From assembly GCA_027489535.1 (NCBI GenBank), contig JAIXZO010000017.1, positions 109,421-173,420 of the forward strand: a stretch of 64,000 nt of DNA, given 5' to 3'. Below are positions 36,946-46,037 of the stretch, one piece after another. The notes under the pieces were generated by a model. The model saw nothing but the letters and a program-made list of their open reading frames with translations, did no database searches and was not told where the DNA came from. The translations under genes were made by a program, and so were the position numbers. This stretch comes from Hyphomicrobiales bacterium (GTDB lineage: Bacteria; Pseudomonadota; Alphaproteobacteria; Rhizobiales; Beijerinckiaceae). How positions within the stretch are numbered: the stretch's first letter is position 1; every line of letters starts with the position of its first letter.

Positions 36946-37561
36946 ACCGTTGACGACCACCGCGCAGGCCGCGCCCTCATTCGCCGACGATCTCGAGGGC
37001 ACGCGCGCAGAGGCGTTCCGGCTTTTGTCGCGCGGCGTGGCGGATCGCCGGTCGGCATTCCACACCCCCACGGTCGCGACGCTCGGGACCGACGGGCGGC
37101 CGCGCATGCGCACGGTGGTGTTGCGGGCGTTCGACCCCGCAGCAAGGACATTGCGGTTCCATACCGACGCCCGCTCGGAGAAGGTCGCGGACCTGCTGCG
37201 CGACCCGCGCGTCTGCGTTCACGGCTACGACGTCGGCGGCAAGGTGCAGATCCGGCTCGAAGGTCGCGCGGCGGCTTTTGCCATGGGCGATCTCGTGGAC
37301 GCCGCTTGGTCGGGCTCGCAACCGATGAGCCGACTGGGCTACGGCGCGCAGCCTGCCCCGGGAACGGAATCCCGCGAGCCGATCACGGTGACGTTTCCGG
37401 CCGGGCCGGACGAGGCCGAGGCCGGACGGGTGCATTTCCGCGTCGTGGTCGTCACCTTCGACCGCTTGGAATGGCTCTGGCTCGACCACCGCGGCCATCG
37501 ACGCGCTCTGTTCGACTGGGCGGGCGGCGAGACGCCGCGCGCCGTATGGCTGGCTCCCTGA
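36926..37561 (+). CDS. Pyridoxamine 5'-phosphate oxidase-fold flavoprotein
   Basis: A 211-residue protein with a PNPOx-like split barrel. The FMN-binding segment TPTVATLGTDGRPRMRTVVLR, followed by FHTDARSEKVADL, is typical of the family. The C-terminal LEWLWLDHRGHRRALF resembles the PNPOx dimer region, but the protein is not a canonical PdxH, so the reaction is uncertain. The ATG overlaps the LABN gene by 20 bases; a TTG at 36950 is the alternative. The stop lies 4 bases from the convergent metC stop. Confidence 0.8.
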   Translation: MPGRAREPLTTTAQAAPSFADDLEGTRAEAFRLLSRGVADRRSAFHTPTVATLGTDGRPRMRTVVLRAFDPAARTLRFHTDARSEKVADLLRDPRVCVHGYDVGGKVQIRLEGRAAAFAMGDLVDAAWSGSQPMSRLGYGAQPAPGTESREPITVTFPAGPDEAEAGRVHFRVVVVTFDRLEWLWLDHRGHRRALFDWAGGETPRAVWLAP

Positions 37562-37565
37562 GACT

Positions 37566-38744
37566 TCAGGACGCGGCGCGCAGGCGCGCGAAACCGGCGT
37601 CGAGATCGGCCTTCAGATCGGCCGTGTCCTCGAAGCCGATTTGAAAGCGCAAGGCCGGGCCGCCGGGATTCCACTTGGTCGCGCTGCGGTACGGGGAGCA
37701 GTCGAACGGGACGACGAGGCTTTCGAAGCCGCCCCATGAATAGCCCATGCCGAACAGCTTCAAACCGTCGAGCATCGCCGCGACCGCCTTGCGCGGGGCG
37801 GGGTTGAGAACGACCGAGAACAGGCCCGACGAGCCCTTGAAGTCGCGCTTCCAGATCTCGTGACCGGGGCAGGAGGGGAAGGCGGGATGCAGGACGGTTT
37901 TGACCTCCGGGCGATCCGCGAGCCAATGCGCCATGTCGAGCGCCTGTTTCTCGGCCTCCTTCAGTCGCATCAGCATCGTGCGCATCCCTCGCAACGCGAG
38001 AAAGCAATCCTCCGGGCCGGGACAAGCGCCGAGCGCGAGGAACGTGGCCTTGAGGCTCGGCCAGGCGCGCTCGTTGGCGGAGACCATGCCGAGCAGCAGA
38101 TCGGAATGGCCGCCGAGATATTTCGTGCCCGCCTCGATGGCGATGTCGACGCCGCGCTCGTGCGGCGGGAAGAAGAAGGGCGTCGCCCACGTGTTGTCCA
38201 TCAGCACCAGGGCGCCCGCGGCATGCGCGAGGGCGGCCACCGCCGGGATGTCCTGCACCTCGAAGGACTGCGATCCCGGCGCTTCCGTCAGCACCGCGCG
38301 CGTATTGGGGCGGATCAGGTCCGCGATGCCGACCGTCGGGTCATAATATTCCGTCTCGACGCCGTAGCGGGCCAATACGCCGTTGCAGAAGTTCCGCGTC
38401 GGGCGGTAGGCGCTATCGGTGACGAGCAGATGATCGCCCGCCGAGACGCAGGACATCAGCGCGACCGAGACGGCGGCCAAGCCGGAGGGCGCGAGCATCG
38501 TGCCCGCGGCGCCCGCGAGTTCGGTCCATGCCTTCTGCAGCGCCTCCGTCGTCGGCGTGCCGTGCGTGCCGTAGGTGAAACGACCGTCATAGGCCGAGAG
38601 TTGATCCATGGTCTCGAACAGCACGGTCGAGCCGCGATAGATCGGCGTGTTGACGAAGCCGAATTGTTCGGAGGGAACGCGGCCGGCCGTGACGAGGCGC
38701 GTTTGTTCGCCCCAACCGGAGCGTTCTGACGAATCGGATGCCAT
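37566..38744 (-). CDS. metC: Cystathionine beta-lyase
   Basis: A 392-residue Cys/Met-metabolism PLP enzyme. The N-terminal substrate region is PIYRGSTVLFET, with YGTHGTPTTEAL following; the PLP lysine is in GTKYLGGHSDLL. The overall pattern fits MetC, which splits cystathionine to homocysteine, pyruvate and ammonia. Cystathionine gamma-synthase or lyase activity cannot be fully excluded. It is divergent from aapJ across 231 bases in which I see no riboswitch. Confidence 0.9.
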   Translation of the reverse strand: MASDSSERSGWGEQTRLVTAGRVPSEQFGFVNTPIYRGSTVLFETMDQLSAYDGRFTYGTHGTPTTEALQKAWTELAGAAGTMLAPSGLAAVSVALMSCVSAGDHLLVTDSAYRPTRNFCNGVLARYGVETEYYDPTVGIADLIRPNTRAVLTEAPGSQSFEVQDIPAVAALAHAAGALVLMDNTWATPFFFPPHERGVDIAIEAGTKYLGGHSDLLLGMVSANERAWPSLKATFLALGACPGPEDCFLALRGMRTMLMRLKEAEKQALDMAHWLADRPEVKTVLHPAFPSCPGHEIWKRDFKGSSGLFSVVLNPAPRKAVAAMLDGLKLFGMGYSWGGFESLVVPFDCSPYRSATKWNPGGPALRFQIGFEDTADLKADLDAGFARLRAAS

Positions 38745-38975
38745 GAAGTGGTCTGCAGCTCCCCCAAAAAGGAGGACAAAGGGGATGCGAGGACGCCGAC
38801 TCCGTCAACCCCGAACCGCTTCCGTTGCGCTCGAGCTTGTGCAATGCAGCGCCGGAATCGCGTTCGAGCCTTGACCGTAATGCAAAAGTCTCATGTGATG
38901 AGCGCAATGGTCGTCCGTGACGATCCGCGTGCATCCCGCGCGCGGGGAGCGGCGATTGGAGTGGGAGAAGATTGC

Positions 38976-39992
38976 ATGAAAAAACTCCTCGTCACCGCCG
39001 CGCTTGCTGCGGCGACCGCCTTCGCCGCTTCGGCGGCCTCGGCGCAGACCCTCAACGCGGTGAAGCAGAAGGGCCAGCTCACCTGCGGCTCGAACACCGG
39101 TCTCGCGGGCTTCGGCCAGCCGGACGCGCAGGGCAACTGGACGGGTCTCGACGTCGAATATTGCCGGGCCGTCGCCGCCGCGATCTTCAATGATCCGACC
39201 AAGGTGAAGTTCGTTCCGCTGTCGGCGAAGGACCGCTTCACGGCGCTCCAGTCCGGCGAAGTGGACCTTCTCGTCCGCAACACCACCTGGACGATTTCGC
39301 GCGACACGTCGCTCGGCCTCGAATTCGGCCCCGTCAACTATTACGACGGTCAGGGCTTCATGGTCCGCAAGAGCCTGAAGGTCGCTTCGGCCAAGGAGCT
39401 CTCGGGCGCGTCCGTCTGCGTGCAGCAGGGCACGACGACCGAGCTGAACCTCGCCGACTACTTCCGCGCCAACAAGCTGGAGCTGAAGTCCGTCACGTTC
39501 GCGACCTCGGACGAGACGATCAAGGCTTACGACGCCGGCCGTTGCGACGCGTTCACCACGGACGCCTCGGGCCTGTACTCCGAGCGCCTGCGCCTCGCCA
39601 ATGCCAACGACCATCTGGTTCTCCCGGAGATCATCTCCAAGGAGCCGCTCGGACCGTCGGTCCGTCACGGCGACAACCAGTGGTGGGACCTCGTGAAGTG
39701 GACCCATTACGCGCTGCTGACCGCCGAAGAGCTCGGCGTGACCAAGGCGAACGTCGACGAGATGCTGAAGTCCGACAACCCGGACGTGAAGCGTCTGCTC
39801 GGCGCCGAAGGCAAGTTCGGCGAAGCCATGGGCCTCACGAACGATTGGGCCTACCGGATCGTCAAGCATCTCGGCAATTACGGCGAGATGTTCGAGCGCA
39901 CCGTGGGTCAGGGCTCGCAGCTCAAGATCGCCCGCGGCCAGAACGCTCTGTGGTCGAAGGGCGGCCTGCAATACGCACCGCCGATCCGCTGA
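38976..39992 (+). CDS. aapJ: General L-amino acid ABC transporter, periplasmic binding protein
   Basis: A 338-residue protein with a Sec signal peptide (MKKLLVTAALAAATAFA, cleavage after ASAQT region at about 23). The mature part is a family 3 solute-binding fold: GQLTCGSNTGLAGFG, then PLSAKDRFTALQSGEVDLL, a pattern typical of AapJ/BztA. It binds a wide range of L-amino acids for the AapQMP complex. A strong hairpin follows the stop and probably keeps this gene more highly expressed than the permeases. Confidence 0.95.
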   Translation: MKKLLVTAALAAATAFAASAASAQTLNAVKQKGQLTCGSNTGLAGFGQPDAQGNWTGLDVEYCRAVAAAIFNDPTKVKFVPLSAKDRFTALQSGEVDLLVRNTTWTISRDTSLGLEFGPVNYYDGQGFMVRKSLKVASAKELSGASVCVQQGTTTELNLADYFRANKLELKSVTFATSDETIKAYDAGRCDAFTTDASGLYSERLRLANANDHLVLPEIISKEPLGPSVRHGDNQWWDLVKWTHYALLTAEELGVTKANVDEMLKSDNPDVKRLLGAEGKFGEAMGLTNDWAYRIVKHLGNYGEMFERTVGQGSQLKIARGQNALWSKGGLQYAPPIR

Positions 39993-40004
39993 TCTGAAAA
40001 TCGT

Positions 40005-40030
40005 CGGGGCGCGGACCATTCCGCGCCCCG
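40005..40030 (+). terminator. Intercistronic hairpin between aapJ and aapQ
   Basis: A perfect 11-base-pair stem CGGGGCGCGGA/TCCGCGCCCCG with loop CCAT lies 12 bases after the aapJ stop. ATTCCGTTTCG follows rather than a clean T-run, so it may act as a partial terminator or as a 3' RNA stabiliser. Both would raise aapJ product over the permeases. Confidence 0.65.
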
Positions 40031-40087
40031 ATTCCGTTTCGCGCCGGCATTCGTCTTGCCTGCACCGAAACAAAGACCGGAGACGTC

Positions 40088-41284
40088 ATGACCGCGACCG
40101 CCGAGACCCGACGAGACGAGCCGCCGAAAGTTTCGCCGTGGAATGATCCGCGCGTGCGCAGCGTGCTGTTCCAAGCGCTTCTCGTGGCCGCCGTCGTCTT
40201 CATGATCTACGAGGCGATCACCAACGCGTCCGAGAATTTGCAGCGCCAGCGCATCGCGACCGGCCTCGGGTTTTGGGACAACGTCGCCGGCTTCGGCATC
40301 AGCCAGAGCATGATCCACTACTCCGAGGTGACGAGCACCTATGGACGGGTGTTCTGGGTCGGCCTGATCAATACGCTCCTCGTGGCGATCGTGGGCATCG
40401 TGCTCGCAACCTTTCTCGGCTTCGCCGTCGGCATCGCGCGCCTCTCGAAGAACATCCTCGTGGCCTGCATCGCGCGCTGGTATGTCGAACTCATCCGCAA
40501 TCTGCCGCTGCTGCTTCAGTTGCTGTTTTGGTACAACGCCGTGCTCAAGGCGTTGCCGAGCGTGCGCGACAGCGCGGCTCTGCCGCTGGGCAGCTTCCTG
40601 AACAATCGCGGCCTGTTCATGCCGAAGCCCGTGACCGGGCCGACCTTCGACCTCGTGATCGTGACCTTCCTCGCCGGCCTCGCATTGGCGATCGGCTTCA
40701 GGATGTGGGCGCGCAAGCGGCAGGAACGGACGGGACAACAGGCGCCGGTGGGCCGGGTGACCTTGGGTCTGCTGTTCGTGCCCTCGACGCTGACCTTCCT
40801 GCTGCTCGGAAATCCGCTGACTTTCGACGCGCCCGTGGCCGGCCGCTTCAACATTTCGGGCGGTATGGTGCTGCAGCCGGAATTTCTGGCGCTTCTGTTC
40901 GGTCTCGTGCTCTACACCGCCGCCTTCATCGCGGAAGTGGTGCGCGCAGGCATTCTCGCCGTGTCGCGCGGGCAGACGGAGGCCGCTTCGGCACTGGGAC
41001 TGCGGCCCAACCAGACGACGAAGCTCGTGATCGTGCCTCAGGCGCTGCGCGTGATCATTCCGCCGCTGACGAGCCAATATCTGAACCTGACGAAAAATTC
41101 GTCGCTTGCCGTTTTCGTGGGCTACCCGGATCTCGCCAACGTGTTCACGGGCACGGTGCTGAACCAGACGGGGCAGGCCATCGAGGTCGTGGGCATCACC
41201 ATGATGGTCTACCTGACCCTCAGTCTCGGAACGTCGATGATCATGAACTGGTACAACGGCCGCAATGCCTTGGTGGAACGGTGA
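40088..41284 (+). CDS. aapQ: General L-amino acid ABC transporter permease
   Basis: A 398-residue inner-membrane permease with the HisM/GlnP-type domain split by a long insertion, as in AapQ/BztB. The first half has FLGFAVGIARLSKN and YVELIRNLPLLLQL. The EAA coupling loop EAASALGLRPNQTTKLVIVPQALR lies in the second half. It pairs with AapM. A GGAGACGTC ribosome site precedes the ATG. Confidence 0.94.
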   Translation: MTATAETRRDEPPKVSPWNDPRVRSVLFQALLVAAVVFMIYEAITNASENLQRQRIATGLGFWDNVAGFGISQSMIHYSEVTSTYGRVFWVGLINTLLVAIVGIVLATFLGFAVGIARLSKNILVACIARWYVELIRNLPLLLQLLFWYNAVLKALPSVRDSAALPLGSFLNNRGLFMPKPVTGPTFDLVIVTFLAGLALAIGFRMWARKRQERTGQQAPVGRVTLGLLFVPSTLTFLLLGNPLTFDAPVAGRFNISGGMVLQPEFLALLFGLVLYTAAFIAEVVRAGILAVSRGQTEAASALGLRPNQTTKLVIVPQALRVIIPPLTSQYLNLTKNSSLAVFVGYPDLANVFTGTVLNQTGQAIEVVGITMMVYLTLSLGTSMIMNWYNGRNALVER

Positions 41285-41294
41285 GGGCCGCACG

Positions 41295-42476
41295 ATGACC
41301 GCCACCGACGCCGCCGGATCCGTCCGTCCGCCCGTTCCGCCCTCGGTCGCCTTCGTCCGCGCGGGCGAGAGCGCTCCGCAGCCGGCGCCGTCCTCCGTGG
41401 CGGGGCCGTGGGCGTGGATCCGGACGAACCTGTTCACCGGACCGCTGAACACGGCACTGACGATTCTGCTCGTGCTGCTGGCCTTCTGGACCGTGCCGCC
41501 GATCATCCGTTTCCTGTTCATCGATGCGGTGTGGAGCGGGGCGGACCGCGCCTCCTGCATCTATACGGCCGAACGCACGGCCGTCGGCGCGTGCTGGGCC
41601 TTCGTGCGCGACCGCGCCGCCTTCTTCACCTACGGCTTCTATCCCATCGCGGAGCGGTGGCGGGTCGACGTGTTCTTCGTGCTGCTCGCGATCGGCGTGG
41701 TGTGGCTGTTAAACCTGCGCGCGCCGCGCCGCGACCTGGCGGCGATCTACGCCTTCGCCGTTCTGCCGATCATCTCCTTCATCTTCCTGTCGGGTTTCCC
41801 CGCGCTCGGCCTGCCCACCGTTCCCACCAATCTGTGGGGCGGCATCATGGTGTCCATCGTCGTTTCCGCGGTCGGCATCGTGATTTCGCTTCCGCTCGGC
41901 ATTCTGCTGGCGCTGGGGCGGCGGTCGACGATGCCCGCGGCCAAGCTCGTCAGCGTGATCTTCATCGAATTCGTGCGCGGCGTGCCGCTGATCACGGTGC
42001 TGTTCATGGCCAGCGTGATGCTGCCGCTGTTCGTGCCGGACTATCTCCAGCCCGACAAATTGCTGCGCGCGCTGATCGGCATCGCCTTGTTCGCCTCGGC
42101 CTATATGGCGGAGGTGGTGCGTGCCGGCCTGCAGGCCCTGCCGAAGGGGCAATATGAGGGGGCGATGTCGCTCGGCCTGTCATGGGGCCAGATGATGCGC
42201 CTCATCATCCTGCCGCAGGCGCTCAAGATCACGATCCCGAACATCGTGAACACCTATATCGGCCTGTTCAAGGACACGACGCTCGTCGTGATCGTCGGCA
42301 TTTTCGACTTCCTGAAGGCCATCGAGGCGGCCCGCATCGATCCGCAATGGGCCGCGCCGACCGTGAGCGCCACGGGTTACGCCTACGCCGCCGTTTTCTA
42401 TTTCATCTGCTGCTACGCCATGTCGGCCTATGCGCGAAGCGTCGAAGCGCGCCTCGCCGTCGCCGACAAACGTTGA
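41295..42476 (+). CDS. aapM: General L-amino acid ABC transporter permease
   Basis: A 393-residue permease with a Pro-rich N-terminal leader and the usual transmembrane bundle. The sequence [20 protein letters not shown] precedes the coupling loop [25 protein letters not shown]. It forms the membrane channel with AapQ. The ATG 10 bases after aapQ is chosen over an overlapping upstream ATG. Confidence 0.94.
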   Translation: MTATDAAGSVRPPVPPSVAFVRAGESAPQPAPSSVAGPWAWIRTNLFTGPLNTALTILLVLLAFWTVPPIIRFLFIDAVWSGADRASCIYTAERTAVGACWAFVRDRAAFFTYGFYPIAERWRVDVFFVLLAIGVVWLLNLRAPRRDLAAIYAFAVLPIISFIFLSGFPALGLPTVPTNLWGGIMVSIVVSAVGIVISLPLGILLALGRRSTMPAAKLVSVIFIEFVRGVPLITVLFMASVMLPLFVPDYLQPDKLLRALIGIALFASAYMAEVVRAGLQALPKGQYEGAMSLGLSWGQMMRLIILPQALKITIPNIVNTYIGLFKDTTLVVIVGIFDFLKAIEAARIDPQWAAPTVSATGYAYAAVFYFICCYAMSAYARSVEARLAVADKR

Positions 42477-42486
42477 GGACGAACCG

Positions 42487-43266
42487 ATGCCGAACGCTGC
42501 TCCCGCCGGCTTGAAGCCCGCCACCCTGACCAACGAGACGGCGATCGAGATGATCGGCGTCAACAAGTGGTACGGCGAATTCCACGTTCTCCGAGACATC
42601 GACCTGACCATCGCGCGCGGCGAGCGCGTGGTCGTGTGCGGACCTTCGGGCTCCGGCAAATCGACCATGATCCGCTGCGTGAACCGGCTGGAGGAACACC
42701 AGAAGGGCCGCATCATCGTCGACGGCATCGAGCTGACGAACGACCTCAAGCGCATCGACGAGGTGCGCCGCGAGGTGGGCATGGTGTTCCAGCACTTCAA
42801 CCTGTTCCCCCATCTCACGATCCTCGAGAACTGCACGCTCGCGCCGATCTGGGTGAAGAAGATGCCGAAAAAGGACGCGGAGGAGGTGGCCATGCACTAT
42901 CTCAAGCGCGTCAAGATTCCCGAGCAGGCGAACAAATATCCGGGCCAGCTCTCGGGCGGGCAGCAGCAGCGCGTCGCCATCGCGCGGTCGCTGTGCATGA
43001 GCCCGAAAATCATGCTGTTCGACGAGCCGACCTCCGCACTGGACCCGGAAATGGTCAAGGAAGTGCTCGACACCATGGTCGGCCTCGCCGAAGAGGGCAT
43101 GACCATGATCTGCGTGACCCACGAAATGGGCTTCGCCCGACAGGTCGCCGACCGCGTGATCTTCATGGATCAGGGACAGATCGTGGAAGCGAACACGCCC
43201 GACGCGTTCTTCGGCAACCCGCAGCACGAGCGGACGAAGCTGTTCCTCAGCCAGATCCTCCACTGA
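42487..43266 (+). CDS. aapP: General L-amino acid ABC transporter ATPase
   Basis: A 259-residue ABC ATPase of the polar amino-acid class. Walker A is GPSGSGKST, the signature [13 protein letters not shown], Walker [16 protein letters not shown] and the switch His is in CVTHEMGF. It powers AapJQM. A close paralogue begins outside the right edge and ends at 63715. A cluster of palindromic repeats follows its stop. Confidence 0.95.
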   Translation: MPNAAPAGLKPATLTNETAIEMIGVNKWYGEFHVLRDIDLTIARGERVVVCGPSGSGKSTMIRCVNRLEEHQKGRIIVDGIELTNDLKRIDEVRREVGMVFQHFNLFPHLTILENCTLAPIWVKKMPKKDAEEVAMHYLKRVKIPEQANKYPGQLSGGQQQRVAIARSLCMSPKIMLFDEPTSALDPEMVKEVLDTMVGLAEEGMTMICVTHEMGFARQVADRVIFMDQGQIVEANTPDAFFGNPQHERTKLFLSQILH

Positions 43267-43290
43267 GGAGCGGAGCGGGGATCACACCCC

Positions 43291-43394
43291 CTTCATGGTG
43301 AGGAGCCCCGCAAAGCGGGGCGTCTCGAACCATCCTCTCAAGCGCCGGAAATCGCGTGGTTCGAGACGGCCCTGCGGGCCTCCTCACCATGAGG
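43291..43394. repeat. Inverted pair of palindromic repeat units
   Basis: Unit 43291-43332 (+) and unit 43357-43394 (inverted) share the flanks CTTCATGGTGAGGAG or CCTCATGGTGAGGAG and CGTCTCGAACCA with the cluster near 29 kb. Their central stems are GCCCCGC/GCGGGGC and GGCCC/GGGCC. The two units face each other and could also pair into one long hairpin downstream of aapP. Confidence 0.85.
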
Positions 43395-43439
43395 CTTTCC
43401 GAGAAGAACGCCGCCTTGGGCGACATCTGGTGCGGCCGG

Positions 43440-43667
43440 TTACTTCGCTTTTTTCAAAAAGCACGCCTTGAGCACGAGGCCTTTTACCGCGTCGGTGCGG
43501 CACTCGACTTCTTCGTCGTTGTCGGTGAGCCGGATGCCCTTGATCTTGGTGCCCTGCTTGAGCGTGACGGAGGTGCCCTTCACCTTCAGGTCCTTGATGA
43601 GCTGAACGGCGTCGCCGTCCATCAGGCGGTTGCCGAAGGCGTCCTTCACGATGATCTCTTCGGTCAC
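43440..43667 (-). CDS. PhnA/YjdM C-terminal domain protein (alkylphosphonate-utilisation family)
   Basis: A 75-residue protein matching the C-terminal domain of PhnA/YjdM: VKDAFGNRLMDGDAVQLIKDL, then VTLKQGTKIKGIRLTD. The N-terminal zinc ribbon of E. coli YjdM is absent, a common short form. Despite the name, a direct role in phosphonate use is not established. The start is GTG. It is a single gene, convergent to the aap operon across the repeat cluster. Confidence 0.82.
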   Translation of the reverse strand: MTEEIIVKDAFGNRLMDGDAVQLIKDLKVKGTSVTLKQGTKIKGIRLTDNDEEVECRTDAVKGLVLKACFLKKAK

Positions 43668-43874
43668 TGCATCATTCTCCGGTTCACGCGTTCCCGCAGG
43701 GTCCTAGTTCATCTTGCGGTGCGCCGATACGGACGGGAGGCTCCGATGCTCTCGTTCTTTCGGCCCTTTCTTTGCCGGCTTTGCGCCCGATCAATGCCCC
43801 TTCCCTAACGTCATATAATCCTGTTCGCGGCCGCCGGCGCGGGTGCCGGCATCCGACAAACGGGAGTGATGGAC

Positions 43875-44420
43875 ATGCGCAATCTCATGCCGTCGTTGTG
43901 GGGCGGAGACCCCCGCGATCCCTTCGCGAGCTTTCGGAGGGAAATGGACGATCTGATGCGCGACTTCGGCCGACGCATCCCCAATCTCTGGGAAACCGGC
44001 GTACCCGGCTTGGCCATGCCTTCCATCGACGTCGCCGAGACGCGGGATTCGGTCGAGGTTTCCGCCGAGCTGCCCGGCGTCGACGAGAAGGACGTGAAGC
44101 TGTCGATCGAGGGCAACCGCCTCATCATCTCCGGCGAGAAGAAGGCCGAATCCACGCGCGAGGAAAAGGACCGCACGGTGACGGAACGGTCCTACGGCTC
44201 CTTCACCCGCTCGGTTCCCCTCGCGTTCGAGCCGGGACAGTCCGAAGTGCAGGCGCGTTTCGACAAGGGCGTGCTGCATATCACCATCGCCAAGCCTGCG
44301 ACGATGAAGACGGCACGGCGCGACATCCCGATCGGCACGCAGGGCGAGCAGAGCCGCATCGGCGGGCAAGCCGAGACGGAGAAGCGCGACGAGCGCGAGC
44401 AGAACCGCCGCAGCGCCTGA
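43875..44420 (+). CDS. Small heat-shock protein, Hsp20 family
   Basis: A 181-residue protein with an alpha-crystallin domain at about 45-145: PSIDVAETRDSVEVSAELPGV, then GNRLIISGEKK, and GSFTRSVPLAFEP. It is an ATP-independent chaperone that holds unfolding proteins. ATG 43875 is chosen because GGGAG precedes it by 8 bases; ATG 43869 and GTG 43866 are in frame. A TATAAT at 43814-43819 could be its -10, without a clear -35. The C-terminal tail is charged and lacks a clean I-X-I motif. Confidence 0.92.
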   Translation: MRNLMPSLWGGDPRDPFASFRREMDDLMRDFGRRIPNLWETGVPGLAMPSIDVAETRDSVEVSAELPGVDEKDVKLSIEGNRLIISGEKKAESTREEKDRTVTERSYGSFTRSVPLAFEPGQSEVQARFDKGVLHITIAKPATMKTARRDIPIGTQGEQSRIGGQAETEKRDEREQNRRSA

Positions 44421-44459
44421 GGCCCGGTGTCTGAGCCCGAGGTCTGACGCCCGTGGCGA

Positions 44460-45302
44460 TCAGGCCGGGCCGGTCGCCACCGGGTTCTCCGGGCTGCCGG
44501 CCCATTCCGTCCATGAGCCGTCATAGAGCGACTTGCCGGACCGGCCGAGGCTTTCGAGCGCGAGGGTGAGGATGGCGGCGGAGACGCCCGAGCCGCAGGT
44601 CGTCAGCACGGGTTTGGTGACGTCGACGCCGCCCGTGACGAAGGCCGCCGCGATCTCTTCGGGCGAACGCAGACGACCCTCGGCGATCATCGAAGAGGCC
44701 GGGACGCTGAGACTGCCCGGGATGTGGCCGGAGGGCAAACCCGGGCGCGGTTCGGCGGTTTCACCGCGAAAGCGTTCGGCCGGGCGGGCGTCGACGACCT
44801 GCGTGCCGTTCGCCAAGGCGCGTTTGACGTCGTCCATGCCCGCGACCGCGCCGTGATCGAGCCGGGCCGTGAAGGTCGCCGGCCGGATCTGCGTAGGCTC
44901 GTCGGTCCATGCCCGGCCTTCCGCCCGCCATTTCGGCGCGCCGCCGTCGAGGATCGCGACGTCGCGCGCGCCGAAGGTGCGGAACGTCCACCACACGCGC
45001 GGCGCGGAGAACAGGCCCGCCCCGTCATAGATGACGATGCGCTTGCCGTCGCCGATGCCGAGCGCGCCCACGGCCCGGGCGAAGTCTTCCGGCCGGGGCA
45101 GCATGTGCGGCAGGTTCGAGGTCTTGTCGCTGACCGCGTCGATGTCGAAGAACACCGCCCCGGGAATGTGCCCCGCCTCATATTCCGCCCGGCCGTTCCG
45201 ATTTTGCGCGGGGAGATACCAAGAGGCGTCCACCACCACGAGATCGGGCGCGGAGAGTTCCGCCGCGAGCTGCTCGGTGGAGACGAGGTGCGGGTTCGAC
45301 AT
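44460..45302 (-). CDS. sseA: 3-mercaptopyruvate/thiosulfate sulfurtransferase
   Basis: A 280-residue protein with two rhodanese domains. The first keeps DASWYLPAQNRNGRAEYEAGHIPGA without a catalytic Cys. The second has the active-site Cys236 in CGSGVSA, the loop type of mercaptopyruvate sulfurtransferases (CG[S/T]GVT). It moves sulfane sulfur to thiols or cyanide. It sits 24 bases downstream of alaX and near cysK, so a cysteine-related context is plausible. Confidence 0.93.
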   Translation of the reverse strand: MSNPHLVSTEQLAAELSAPDLVVVDASWYLPAQNRNGRAEYEAGHIPGAVFFDIDAVSDKTSNLPHMLPRPEDFARAVGALGIGDGKRIVIYDGAGLFSAPRVWWTFRTFGARDVAILDGGAPKWRAEGRAWTDEPTQIRPATFTARLDHGAVAGMDDVKRALANGTQVVDARPAERFRGETAEPRPGLPSGHIPGSLSVPASSMIAEGRLRSPEEIAAAFVTGGVDVTKPVLTTCGSGVSAAILTLALESLGRSGKSLYDGSWTEWAGSPENPVATGPA

Positions 45303-45326
45303 GAGCGTGTCCTCGGGCGTGCGTTT

Positions 45327-46037
45327 TCAGACCAGCGCGATCCGCACGCGGCGGTTCTGCTTGCCCTTCTTCTCGATGTTGGTGACGACCACTTGGCCGA
45401 TCTCGCGGGTGTTGCGCACATGCGTGCCGCCGCAGGGCTGGAGGTCGAGCCCGGCGATTTCGACGAGGCGGACGCGGCCCGAGCCCATCGGGGGCTTCAC
45501 GGACATGGTCTTCACGAGGTCGGGATTGGCCAGCAATTCGTCGTCGGTGATCCAGCGTTCGGTCACGTCCGCGTGCTTAGCGATGATGGCGTTGAGCTTG
45601 GCGGCGATGTCGTCCTTGTCGAGCGCGTCGGCGATGTCGAAATCGAGCCGGCCTTCGCCGTCGCCGATGGAGCCGCCCGTGACGGGATGGGGCAGGACGA
45701 CGGTGAGGAGATGCAGCGCCGTGTGGATGCGCATGCGCGGCAGACGCACCGCCCAATCGAGCCGCAGCGTGACCGCCTCGCCCTGGGCGGGCGGCGTTTC
45801 GCCTTCGGCCGGAACGTGGACGATCTCGGTCTTGTCCTCGCCGTAGACAGCCGTGGCAATGCGGATGGTGCTGCCGTCGGCGCGCACCAAGGTTCCCGTG
45901 TCGCCCGGCTGCCCGCCGCCCGTGGCGTAGAACACCGTGCGGTCGAGCACGATGCCGCCCCGCTCGTTGACGGACAGGACCGTCGCAGCGGTTTCCGACG
46001 CATAGGCGTCGACGCGGAAGAGCAATTCGGTGGCCAT
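45327..46037 (-). CDS. Alanyl-tRNA editing protein AlaX-like
   Basis: A 236-residue free-standing editing domain. The zinc-binding pair HTALHLL and CGGTHV is intact, and the N-terminal TVFYATGGGQPGDTG is the conserved AlaRS-editing start. It hydrolyses mischarged Ser- or Gly-tRNA(Ala). The ATG overlaps the cysK stop by one base (TAATG), so the two are co-transcribed. Confidence 0.92.
   Translation of the reverse strand: MATELLFRVDAYASETAATVLSVNERGGIVLDRTVFYATGGGQPGDTGTLVRADGSTIRIATAVYGEDKTEIVHVPAEGETPPAQGEAVTLRLDWAVRLPRMRIHTALHLLTVVLPHPVTGGSIGDGEGRLDFDIADALDKDDIAAKLNAIIAKHADVTERWITDDELLANPDLVKTMSVKPPMGSGRVRLVEIAGLDLQPCGGTHVRNTREIGQVVVTNIEKKGKQNRRVRIALV

Noticed and set aside
38745..38975. 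SAM riboswitch in the metC leader
   Set aside because: I could not find a convincing SAM-I or SAM-II core in the minus-strand leader by eye; a covariance model search would be decisive.
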